From the NCBI GenBank assembly GCA_033439265.1, contig JAVTVX010000020.1, forward strand, positions 12,170,001 to 12,234,000: 64,000 bases of DNA, given 5' to 3'. The translations under genes were made by a program, and so were the position numbers. Positions 1-10,403 of this stretch are shown here, piece by piece; the first letter of the stretch is position 1; every line of letters starts with the position of its first letter. The DNA comes from Dillenia suffruticosa (Eukaryota; Streptophyta; Magnoliopsida; Dilleniales; Dilleniaceae). The notes under the pieces were generated by a model, which saw nothing but the letters and a program-made list of their open reading frames with translations, searched no databases and had not been told where the DNA came from.

Positions 1-65
1 GTTGTGAGGTGCATTAATATTAGACCAACCATCATTAAGTCACTGGATCTTGAGTATGTTTAGCG

Positions 66-660
66 TTGGGCTATTACACCGAGAGTACTCGGAGACGTTG
101 TGCCCTAAAGATGCATAATGCACCAGGCATTGTATCGAGAGTACTCAAAGGTGTTGCACCATGTAGATGTATGACGTGTTAAACGTTGCGCCAATGGTAC
201 TCGAAGGCATTGCGCCCTAAAGATGCATAACGTACTAGGCGTTGTGCCGAGGATACTCGGAGACTTTGTGCCAAGGGTACTTGAAGGTATTGTGTCCTAA
301 AGATGCATAACGTACCAGGTTTTGCGTCGAGACATCTACATGGCGCAACGTCTCCAAGTACTCTCGACTCGAAAGTCCTTGGAGACGTTGCGCCATGTAG
401 ATGTATAACGTACCAAGCATTGCGTCGAGAGTACTCGGAGGTGTTGTGCCCTGAAAATGCATATGTATCAAGCATTGTACCGACGGTACTTGTAGGCATT
501 GCGCCATGTAGATGTATAACGTACCAGATGATGTGTTGATAGTACTCGGAAGCATTGCACCCTGTAGATGCATGACCTACCAAGCACTATGCCGAAAGTA
601 TTCGGAGGAGTTACACTATGAAGGTATATAATGTACCAGGCATTGCGCAAAGGTATTCGT
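66..660. repeat. Degenerate tandem minisatellite, about 56-bp unit
   Basis: Successive blocks start with GTACTCGGAG-type sequence, run through GACGTTGTGCC and AGATGCATAACGTACC, and end in GCATTGYGYCGAGA. Several units read by eye are 56 bp; one near 252-275 is shortened to about 24 bp. Units differ by 10-25%, so the array is old. Short open frames across it on both strands repeat the same residues and are by-products of the repeat, not genes. The right edge fades near 660. Confidence 0.85.
333..403. repeat. Perfect 26-bp inverted repeat inside the minisatellite
   Basis: Bases 333-358 are the exact reverse complement of 378-403, with a 19-base spacer. One unit of the array has been copied in the opposite orientation next to a normal unit. 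The transcript of either strand would fold into a 26-bp hairpin. It is the only inverted unit I see in the array. Confidence 0.9.
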
Positions 661-1167
661 TGTTTGTATTTTGTAATAACTATTTGTAAGTAATACAAGT
701 CAGTGCATTTAGGTGGTATAATGAGGTATAGGAAATCAAAACATCATTATTAAAATATTCCATCATGAAAGAAGAAAGAGGTAAATGAAGACTTTTATAG
801 GTGGTGTAACGCCACCAGCAAGACAATGTAAATCATTAAGTTTAATGAGTAGGCAAGGTAGAAGGATCTTGATCATAGCTGAGTGTTCTGATGCTGAGAG
901 GTATTCTAAATTTAACCTTCATATGCTTCATGCTAGTAACACCTCTAGAGCGTTTAGGCTTGGGTGGCCCAGGATCGCGTTCCATGGCAATAAGAACTTT
1001 ACTACATTGAAGGTGGCAGTGGTAGTGGAGTGGTTCGGTGGTATCCCTAATGTGATCAGGAGGAATATAACCCCTTCTAGGTATAACCATTCCTCTAAGA
1101 ACCCTTTTACAAGTTTGCCATGAGGTTATAAATGTGCACGATCAAAGCACATTCGTTTGAAAGCATC

Positions 1168-1404
1168 CTAGTAGAGGAGATTACGACTTGCCCCTTGATC
1201 AATAAAGTTTCTTTTCACCATAAATTGACCGATTGTTGCTGTGATTATCAAGGGGTCATTGCAACCTGGGTAGACTCCCACAAGGTCATTATCACCAACT
1301 TCTATCATGGACCTTTTTGGCATTTGTCCCTTTTCGATGCAAGCTGAGGGGACTTCTCTAGGGGTAGATAGCCTAGCCATCTGAAAGATTAGGGCTATAA
1401 TCAT
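1168..1404 (-). pseudogene. Ty3/gypsy aspartic protease relic
   Basis: The 78-residue frame contains CNDPLIITATIGQF followed by VKRNFIDQGASRNLLY. This matches the plant gypsy protease pattern in which a DQG(S/A)S motif replaces the DSG/DTG of other aspartic proteases. It lies downstream of the gag relic on the same strand, as expected for gag-pro-pol order. The frame does not connect to gag. Confidence 0.75.
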
Positions 1405-1848
1405 GCTGTTAGAAGGAGGAGTGGTTGAATTGTCCTTAGGTAAAGGAGTTATCGAGGATAGGCTCCTGGATCATATGTGCAAGTCTACTCTATTCGCCTG
1501 GTCCCCAGTAGCTCTCAAGCCATGTTGTTTATTTGCCTTGTCTCCTTATCTTTCCTGTTGTGGTCCTTGACGAGGGTTATTCTCGCGGTCTTCATGGATG
1601 AAACTTTGGAGCTTGCCGTCACGGACTAATGTTTCCAATTCATCCTTTAACTTGTGATACTCATTTGTCAGATGGTTATAGTCTCGGTAGAAGTGACAGT
1701 CTCACGATAGGTGTTTCTTAACGTAGTCACCTGGGAGGTATCATAGCCATTGTATATATGGTTTGTCTTTTATTTGCAATAGGAGCTGGCTAGGTGTCTC
1801 ATTCAAGGGTGTGTACTAATTGAACTTGCAAGGAGACGAGAGCGTCGA

Positions 1849-2940
1849 TCACATCCCATTGAGGGAATGCTGCTGGGGAGAATGACCGCGTTCGTATCTA
1901 TTGTGCCTAGCTCGACTTTTGTCGAATGCTTCCGCTTCTTTAGCTACCATGTACTTCTCCGAATGCAAGTAAAATTCTTGTATTGTACTTGGTGGTTTCT
2001 TTGTGAATGAGGTCTTCAATCTTGAAGGCCTTAGCCTAGTTAACAGTGCTACGAAGGCTATGGAATTGTTTAGACCTGAGACCTTTATCATCTCTATTTT
2101 GAACTTCTCTAGAAAATTCTTCAAGAGCTCATCATCCCTTTATCATAGTGAGAGAAGGGAAGTAGATTTCCTCTGAGCCCTATGACCAATCATAATGTAG
2201 GTTTGGAACTATTCCCTCAGCTGGAAAAAGCTTTTCACACTAAGTGGTGGTACCGAATTGAAGTATGTCAAAACATTTCACTTTAGTGTTGTAGGAAAGT
2301 GTTTGTACATTGCGGTGTTTGACATGTCTCTTGAGACCATTACCATTATGAAATGGGCCACATGATCTCGAGGATCAGTCATCCCGTAATATCTTTCTAT
2401 AAGGGAAGTAACACATCTTGTGGCATCGATTCGGTAAAGATTCTTGAATCAAAGGGTGATGTGTCGATTCATACTGAGCCATCTCTTTTGATTTAGCATC
2501 GGCACACCTAAATTTGGTGGCCATGAGATTTTCCACCTACTTTGTGAAGTCATTGGGGTCATACTAAGAAGTCACTGAAAGTTCTCTATTTCTGTGGGGG
2601 GGGGGAGTCCATGTAGGTGTGAGTATCCTGACCTTTGGGGGGAGAGCGAGCCTTATTGGCGGCAAGTGCAACTAAGGTCCTCCAACTATCTACTCATGTC
2701 TTGTAATTTTAATTCAAGCCTCTCTATTTTAAAACAACAAAATCTGTCAGGAGAGGCGAGAGTAGGCATTTGAATCGGTTGGTTCTATTGCCGTGCTACT
2801 TGTGATTGGACTTGGGCAATTGGAAGATCCTCTGGGTTGGCGGAGACTGGTGGTTGAGTAGTGTCCATTGGAGTGGTAGCGTGCCTCTCTGTTATAGACA
2901 CAACTTTGGAGGTAGTTCTAGTCTTTCTCTTTGGAGGCAT
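1849..2940 (-). pseudogene. Ty3/gypsy gag relic
   Basis: The frame can be followed from an ATG at 2940-2938 (MPPKRKTRTT) to about 1849. It is interrupted by several stop codons, for example near 2790 and 2690. The central part around 2470-1849 resembles the Retrotrans_gag domain: DPRDHVAHFIMVM, then a FPTTLK block, then KNFLEKFKIE and KKPPSTIQEF followed by a KYM..KEAEAF helix. This pattern is usual for gag of plant Tat/Athila-type elements. It would form the particle shell if intact. It cannot be expressed as one protein here. Confidence 0.8.
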
Positions 2941-4205
2941 GGTGTTTTACAGTATAGAGCATGGGATGGATTTTCTTCTAGTTTGTTTCCCACGGACAGC
3001 ATCAATATGATGGATATAGGTTTTCTCCACAAATACCTAATCCTGCTGGCTAAGTGTGGGTTATAAGCTGCATGGTGCTACAAAGTTTTATAAAGGATGA
3101 GAACCTGCAAAAAATCATCGGAGGACATTCCGACGAGGGCGATTTTAATGCTCAAGTCAGGAAGAAGGGTTTTGAGTATAGAAAATAAACTGCGAGGAAG
3201 AGTGTCTCGGCTCCGTGTTACTAGTGTGCATGATCTGTAAGGTTCAAGGGGAACTTATCTGAATGGGGGCTAATGTCATATATATATTTGTCGGCCTTGA
3301 AATTCCGTAAAACTTTAGGGATGTTGAAACCCAAATTTTCTTGTAAAGAGATTGTGGAGGATCTTCGAGATTGTGGCGATAATAGTCAAAGGCCTCTTAG
3401 AGATGCGATATATCATTGATTGGGGAAAGTTTTAATTGCTATAGGAACTTCATGCCTTATAAAGAGTGCTTGCCAAGGCTTGTCTCCTTATTCTGCAGGA
3501 TTGTTCCAAGAATGGGGGGAATTCTCATCATCTTAAGGAAGGTTTAGGTTCACTTAAAAATTTATTTTCTTCATGGATAACCTCAAGTCGTATTTACCGT
3601 GTGATTGAGTGAATCATGCTTACAAGATGTATTTATCAAGAAGTGAAGTAACCAAGGAGAGTGAGTGTCGAGGAATGGAATGGCCGAAGAGCTATGGGTA
3701 TGGTCAATTAGCGCAGGTTAATGGACTTAGATAGTTTTGATCCTATTGGTAATGGACCGTTGCCATGTACCATCAGAAGTTTACTTGAATTTTGGTTAGG
3801 TTTTACTTAATTATGCGTGGTATCTCAAATGGGTAAGTTTTATAATTAATCTGTTCCGTAAACTAGACTAGGTGTAACCCTAACCGCTCTTTGTCTCCCG
3901 CCTTGTCTCTCTTTTTCTTCCCCCCTCTCTCCCTCTCCCTTATGTCATCTCAATCTCTTCCTCTCTTCATCTCTCTACTGAAGCTCTGTCTCTCTTTCTC
4001 TCTCCTTCAGTGATCGTGGTAAGTCTTGGTTTCTCTCTCTATAGCTTCCCAACAGTCCCTCTTGGTTATGGTGTTGGTTTTCTATTGTGATTCATTGATC
4101 GTGTTGTGTTTAGATTAGGGCTTTGTGGTATTTTTCTCTTCACATCATTTTTTTTTTTTTTTTGTTAATAAGCCTTTTTTCCCCATCTTTTTGTAGTTAT
4201 ATATT
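2941..4205. other. Intergenic, no gene seen
   Basis: Part of this may be the leader of the gypsy relic. At 3262-3285 a G-rich run is followed by TGTCATATATA, which resembles a polypurine tract next to an LTR start, but no LTR partner was found. From 3890 to 4030 the sequence is a long CT-rich stretch of about 140 bases. No credible coding frame. Confidence 0.4.
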
Positions 4206-4214
4206 AATTTGATC

Positions 4215-4570
4215 TAAGGTGTAGTTGGTGTAAAGGCCCCGTGAAATCAAGCTCTTGCATCTACCAAGTTTATCATAGTTACGATGGTCTCATCATAATG
4301 ACAGTAGGACTTATAGAGAAACGTAGACTCAAATCATGACTATGATAATGAGAAAAGGAGTTTCCTCTAGCCCCTTATCATAACCATGATGAACCATCAT
4401 AGTGGGATTCATGAGGCCTGCTTTATCATGGTTACGATTGGTATTTGAGTTTATCATAGTTATGATTTGGCCAAGTTCGGCCCGTTTCTCAAATTTAACT
4501 CTAGTGGGATTCATGATGCGTGCTTTAGACGGATTCCTAATTGCTTTGATTGGTATTTGAGTTTACTAAT
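4215..4570. repeat. Cluster of short TTATCATRGTTAYGAT-like repeats with a direct repeat
   Basis: Variants of TTATCATAGTTACGAT recur near 4269, 4337 (inverted), 4376 (inverted), 4430 and 4452. A longer block beginning TAGTGGGATTCATGA and ending TTGGTATTTGAGTTTA occurs twice, at about 4400-4454 and 4503-4565. The second copy carries about 10 extra bases in its middle. The 61-residue open frame here is a by-product of the repeats. Confidence 0.6.
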
Positions 4571-6039
4571 TATGTATGCAATGTGATGACGATGATAAGA
4601 ACTATTTGTTGTGGACTATTGTGCTTGTGCCTTATCCCAGTCACGCAAGGTATGGGCATCCGATAGCCTACTTTAGCTTTCATATGATCTCATGTGCTCT
4701 ATTTCTCTCCCATTAAGAAATTTTGACTATGTATTAAGATATGGTATTTAATTTAGCATATGACATGTGATGTGATTTGTTATGCATATGATATTTGTAG
4801 TATGTCAATTGTAGTAGTTTATATTTAATTAAAAACTTTTGCTCGGCTGGTACTTGTTGTTAATAGATCTCCGATGATTTTGCCTAAACTTTATGTCATG
4901 TTAACCGAATGTCAAATTTAATACTCAGTTTATGAGAAATTTATGGATTTGGTATATATTTGACATGTCAAGATTACTAAATGAAGTACAAATGTCAGGA
5001 TAAGGTCTCAAACCTAAGATTTGTGCAAACAAGGTAGTTGGATTAGGAGTTAGCACTAGCATCATGAAGTATACGAACATCCGAGATTATTTGCTAATGA
5101 TCACCATAAGGAAAAACAAAAAACAAGTTTGCTATATCTTTATTTTTATCCATGGATATCCAACATATCCTATTAATTCAGTCCAATTACCATAAAACCC
5201 ATTTAAAGTCGTTTTTCCTAATAATTATGAAAACAAGTAGTTGTTAGTATTTGCTGGTTGGATTAGGAAAAGCTGGTCTCCAAGCTCAGCAATTATGTCC
5301 TTGATCAAGTCAACTACATGGACGTGACCTTTTTATGTTGCTCAAAAACCAAAAAAAAATAAAAAAATAAAAGTTCACATCAGATAAACTGAATTATCTT
5401 TCCACTTCATTCCAAAATCACTTATAGGTGTTGGATATTTAAAGAAATCATCAACATGTCTAACAACTTTTATTTAACCCACAAAGTTTAGCATACTATT
5501 CTCCATTCGGTGTACTAGATTAAAAAAAAAAAAAAGATTATAATAAATTTAACGAAATTACGTCAATAATTGTAAAGTAGTCGAGAATAAGGATATTATA
5601 TAGGAAAAGTCATTATTAAGAATATGATTGTGTGCAGAATAAGGATAAATATGTTAGAAATCAATATTTGAAAAGCCCTTTTATCTTACCTTTTAGCTTT
5701 AATGTTAATTTAAATCGATAATAAATAAATAAAAAAAAAAAAGGGCGAACAGGCAACAAGCATGTGATGGATCACTTCTGATTTCTCAATTCGGAGTATG
5801 GTGACCAAACTTGAGGGTTGGTGTTCATTTATTACGTCAACCTGGCATCTAATGTAGAATAAGACATGCACTTTATTTGAGAATATCTGATGTTACATCT
5901 ATAAATTAATTAGAAGTTAAAAGAAAATATCCCATTTTCGGAAAAAAAAATAAAAATAATTCGAAACAATGGCACTTTAACGTAATTGATGATAATAAGT
6001 GGGCGAAGATTGGAAAAGTAATAATAAATAAATGGGTGA
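4571..6039. other. AT-rich intergenic, no gene seen
   Basis: A run of A/T-rich sequence with several poly-A tracts (near 5348, 5521 and 5730). I see no coding frame, RNA gene or clear transposon end. Confidence 0.5.
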
Positions 6040-6691
6040 TGCGGAGAGAGAGATACAGACTCATAAAAAAGAAGGGTATTGTATGATCAAGAAAGAAGAG
6101 TCTTGTATATCCAAGAAAGAATGGTCATGCATGTTAAAAAAAGAAATTGTTGAGGGTGGGTTTTACAATCACTTCAAAAATTGAATTTTTGGTATTTATC
6201 GAACCAAATCTTTTATCAAAAAGAAGTTTAAGAAAAGACTTTTTCAAGTTTTCCCATCTCTACTTTTCTCTCATTATTTTCATTGCAATATAAGTTATAT
6301 TCATTTTTCGACACAAATGCAAATGTTAGTATAAAATTTATGAATTCAAATCTCAATTCTTGATTTTTCATCATTGAGAACAAGAATATTTATGAAGGAG
6401 AGAAATATTGTAATAATTACTAATCATAAAATTAGTAATTAATCATAATTAATAAGAATAATTAGTGATTAATTGTGATTATTAGATTAGTTAATAGTTA
6501 ATAAGATTTAGTTAGTAATTAAATGAAATAGTTAAAAAAATTAATATAAATAATAATTTCTAAAGCATATACGATATATATTAAAATAATATTAAAAATT
6601 CTCTCTTATATTCTCTCTCTTTTTCTCTCTTTCTTCTCCTTCTAATTTCTCTCTCTCTCATTTTTTCTTTAACCTACTCGAGGTTGTGACA
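6040..6691 (+). mobile_element. Truncated short LTR retroelement, copy A
   Basis: This stretch aligns by eye, on the + strand, with the - strand of the nested element at 30721-32081. It includes the GAATTTTTGGTA..TTAT block, the AAAAAGAAGTTTAAG block, the AATTCAAATCTCAATTCTTG block, a purine tract GAAGGAGAGAAA and then a complete LTR (6409-6691). The 5' LTR and gag-like part are missing. The LTR ends about 400 bp upstream of the ITPK start codon, so it is part of that gene's upstream region. Confidence 0.75.
6409..6691 (+). repeat. LTR of the short retroelement (3' LTR of copy A)
   Basis: Starts TGTAATAATTAC just after a polypurine tract and ends GTTGTGACA. The first half is made of TAATTAGT/TAATAGT motifs and the last 90 bases are strongly CT-rich (TTCTCTCTT). 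The LTRs of copy B have the same two-part make-up. At 283 bp it is slightly shorter than copy B's 334 and 316 bp. Confidence 0.75.
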
Positions 6692-6782
6692 ACCACGTTC
6701 CCCAAACGCGTATGTTCTATCTGTATTCCCCTCCTACTCGACCCAAACACCATCTTACCCCTACACCCACCCCCAAGGTACC

Positions 6783-6821
<39 letters not shown>

Positions 6822-7092
6822 TCTCTGCTCTGCTAAAAGTGCTCTCTCTTCTTCCTCAATCCTCCGTATCTTTCCCCACTTGACCTCCCAAATTTCCTGT
6901 CAGAATGCGTAGAATCTTTCTCCCTGAATGAGCTTCTGCAGATTCATTGCGTGGTCTTTTCGTGATTTCTTGTTTTTTCTCTCTCTAAAATTGTCCTGAG
7001 GACTTACAAATTTATGTTAGAGCTTTTAAGTTAAAGTCCATTTTTTGCTTTGGTGGGGTTTTGGGCTCTGATTGAATTTGTGGAGAAGGGGC
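6692..7092 (+). promoter_or_regulatory. Upstream region and probable 5' UTR of the ITPK gene, with (CT)n tract
   Basis: Between the LTR end and the start codon there is C-rich sequence, a (TC)n microsatellite at about 6786-6819 and further TC-rich sequence. Such pyrimidine tracts are common in plant 5' UTRs. No clear TATA box is visible, so transcription may start within the CT-rich part or in the LTR itself. The short frames with runs of Ser-Leu are microsatellite translations. Confidence 0.5.
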
Positions 7093-7306
7093 ATGAGGTT
7101 GATAGAGGAAATCTCTCCGCTAAAAGATGAAGAGGAGAGAAACAGAGGGGTAAAATTGGAGGAGGAGAGAGAGATGATGCTGGAATCTTATTCAATTGGA
7201 GCTGGGTTTCCTCACCCCGCGAAGCTTGTTGTTGGCTATGCTCTTACTTCCAAGAAGACTAAGAGCTTTCTGCAGCCTAAGCTTGAAGCCTTAGCCAGGT
7301 CTCTCT

Positions 7307-7351
<45 letters not shown>

Positions 7352-10350
7352 CCTGCATAGCAAAACCCATTTAATTTTTGTTGCTTTCCTCCTACTTTTG
7401 TTCTTCATGTTCTTGTTTAATTACTAATTTTTGTTGATTCTTGTCCTTGTTTCTAAGGGAGGGGATTCTACAGAATATTCTGATTTTTTTTTTTTGGGAA
7501 CATTTAGCTTCTTCTTAGGATATGGTTTGGGCGTCATCATAGATGAGATCCAGCTATTCAAGCTCAAATTTGTTATGTTATGGGATTTCATTAATTATTG
7601 TTTAAAACATATAGCGTTTCTTTTCGTAGACTGTATTGTTCTTGACTTGCCATGTGTCTAATGCCTTAGTAAGACTCTCGGATTCTAGGATTTTGAGAAT
7701 GGAATATTCGGCTCCTAAATATCCTTCTTTGCTTTTGTTGCCCAAAATTGGAGAAATTTCCATAAGTCCTTTTTCTTGAGGAGAAAGTGGGGTTGAAGAA
7801 ATTAATACCCCAATTACAAATGCGTGTGACGCTCGGATGGTCAAGTGCTGATGAGGTTGTGATAGTTGAAAATTACTACATAATGCATCGTTGGTGTTCC
7901 TCTCCCCTGACCAGCATTGCTGTTGGCTTTTATAATTTTTTATAATTATTTTTTTTAATATGCAGCTACCAACCGTTCCACTTGTCTCCTTCTCGTGACA
8001 TTTATATTTGTTACATCTGTGCTTAAATGTAGGAATTAATGTAAATAGCTGTCCTTATCTTCTTTTCTGATATAAATAGGTATTGATTACTGTATGAAAG
8101 AGACAGGATAGATATCCTGATATTGTCATGCATGATATGCCCAATAGTGCCACCTACATATGTTTTGACCATTAATGAGCTTGCTATTGAACCAAAGCAT
8201 AAGTGCCAGGTTTGATTCCTACTTAAATTATTTATTTATTTTACGTAAGCACGTGTGCACGTGGATGGTGGTATTGCTATGATGGTACACTCTTAAGTTC
8301 ATTTTCCACCTTCCGCAGCTTGTGTTGGTTTGTGATGCAGGGTTCTTGAGTTCTCTATCTGATTTTATAACTACAACCAATTAGATTACTCAAATCTGTC
8401 TTTGTCTAACTAAAATGTAGGAATAGTTTTGTCTCTATAATTGAACCTAACAGTTAAGTTTGTTGGTTGATTGCACCACTATCTATTGTTTTGTGCATCG
8501 ATTATTTGTGCTTGTGCAAGAACAGGTGTTCCTGGGTTGAACCCATTGTGATTGTAGTCTTTTGCTCTTTTTCTATTTTTAATTTAAGTTCATAAATACT
8601 CTGCATTAGTCACTGGTTCTCTGTTACTAAGTGGCGCGAATGTAATACCTGTGTTGTTATTGCAGGAACAAAGGGATATTATTTGTTCCTATCAATCAAA
8701 ACAGTCCTCTCGCAGATCAAGGTCCTTTTGATGTATTATTGCATAAGGTCTGTGAAGACCTACATTCTCCAATACTTCCCTGCCCGCCCTCCCCTCGCCC
8801 CCCGATAAAAAAGAAAGAAAGAAAGAAACAAGAAACCATCATCACCTTCCAATTGGACTATAAATTCTGCGGTGGAAATTTTTAAAATATGCAATTTTGT
8901 TTTAACCCTCCTTCCGGCTCTTGTAATTGTAGAAAAAGGTGAATGTATGAATGAATAGCTAGATCATTTTTCTGTAAGGCTACTTTCTGCATTTAGATGG
9001 AAGTGTTAAATGTGGATATTCTTTGGCATCTGACATATGCCAATCTTCTTTGTGTTTCTCCTTGCAGATGTCAGGAAAGGAGTGGTGCCTGGTTCTTGAG
9101 GTTGGTCCTGTATAATGCTCTCATGTCTCTGTTTTATTTGGCTGTAAGGAATTTCATCTGTTTGTTGTCATGTTATCTCGATGATTCTATTGGAGGAATT
9201 ATACAGTGACGGGTGACTGAATAGCAAGCTTATATTTGACAGACTTATATTTATTCCATATAATGTGCATTGGTCTTGCTTATTTATCAGGATCAGATAA
9301 TTCCAGGAAGTTTTGAGGCATGTAATTGCAGATTTTTTGTTGTTTTCTGGTGGCCTATCCTAGCTTATCTTCTCACATTACTAAAAGCATTGTTGTCCAA
9401 AGGTTTGTGGATTCTGCAGGATTAGATATGTTTGTCAGGTTACATCACTGGCTATTTAGTCCACACTTCAGCTGATTTTTCTCATTTTGGAGCCTATCAT
9501 ATATCTAAGCAAAACTGTCCAAGAATTTGTGGAATTTTAAAAATTAGATATGTTTGTCAGGTTACATCACCAGCTAATTTAGTCTACAGTGAAACTGAAG
9601 ATGGCTGACCCAAAACTCCTAACTAGCATATGCACTATTAAAGACACCATATCGGGGTCTTATTGGAGGGAACACTCTAGGAATGCACGACTTACCAAAC
9701 CATCATTTGGTTCTTGTACTTGTTTTGCACTTGACTTTTAGTAATGAACATTTTTACCCTTAAAATTTAGTCTTGACCGTGAGTTAATGATTTTTTTTTT
9801 AGAGAAAATGATAAAAGTATTACCGATACTTTATATCTATTGGGTGTAAGACCCAAACTTCAAACTCTGATATTTACCTTTTGTTAGAACAAACTAACCC
9901 CTCATTAGTTCATTGAATGGGATCAAATGGAGGTGAAACTTTTTTTTTTCCTTTTTTGTGGTGGGGGTGAGGGTGCGGGGAGGGGAAGGGGGAGGTGGAG
10001 GTGGAGGTGGACATGCCTTTTATGAATAGTGAAACTTTAATAGCATTAGGTGATGGTTTGAATTATAAGCTTGGTTCAAACCAAATTGAATAAAAGTAAG
10101 CAGCACGTGACTACACTGGGATCAAAGATTGAAGTTCGCATGATTGATGTTCATCAACCTTCAATAGCAAATGTGTTTGGCCTTTTCAGATATAATAGAT
10201 AACCATATTAATAGTATCATGTTATATATAGATTTAAGCTCTGATACACTTTATTGTCAACAAGCATGCACGGTTTTGATAGGCTTTACCTATTGATAAG
10301 ATTGTGTTGTGCTTAATTTCTGGTGTATCTTTTGTCCATTGTCTAATACG

Positions 10351-10403
<53 letters not shown>

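Larger units (their letters stand above)
780..2940 (-). mobile_element. Decayed Ty3/gypsy retrotransposon, gag-protease part
   Basis: Reading the - strand from 2940 downwards gives a gag N-terminus, the retrotransposon gag core, then an aspartic protease, and near 1090-842 a degenerate segment resembling the protease-to-RT linker (VTSMKHMKVKF). Many stops and frame changes separate the pieces. The element is cut off at about 780, where the minisatellite begins. No reverse transcriptase, integrase or LTR can be recognised. Family assignment rests on domain order and motif resemblance, not on a search. Confidence 0.8.

Noticed and set aside
179-698. Overlapping ORFs of 76-134 aa with repeated residues
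   Set aside because: They are frames through the 56-bp minisatellite; their residue repeats follow the DNA unit.
785-1123. 112-aa ORF on the + strand
   Set aside because: It lies opposite the gypsy protease-RT linker, which reads better on the - strand. No domain on the + strand.
2598-2608. Run of eleven G near 2600 as a possible polypurine tract
   Set aside because: It lies inside the gag relic, not next to any LTR edge.
6686-6912. Two ORFs with Ser-Leu runs
   Set aside because: Translations of the (CT)n tract in the ITPK upstream region.
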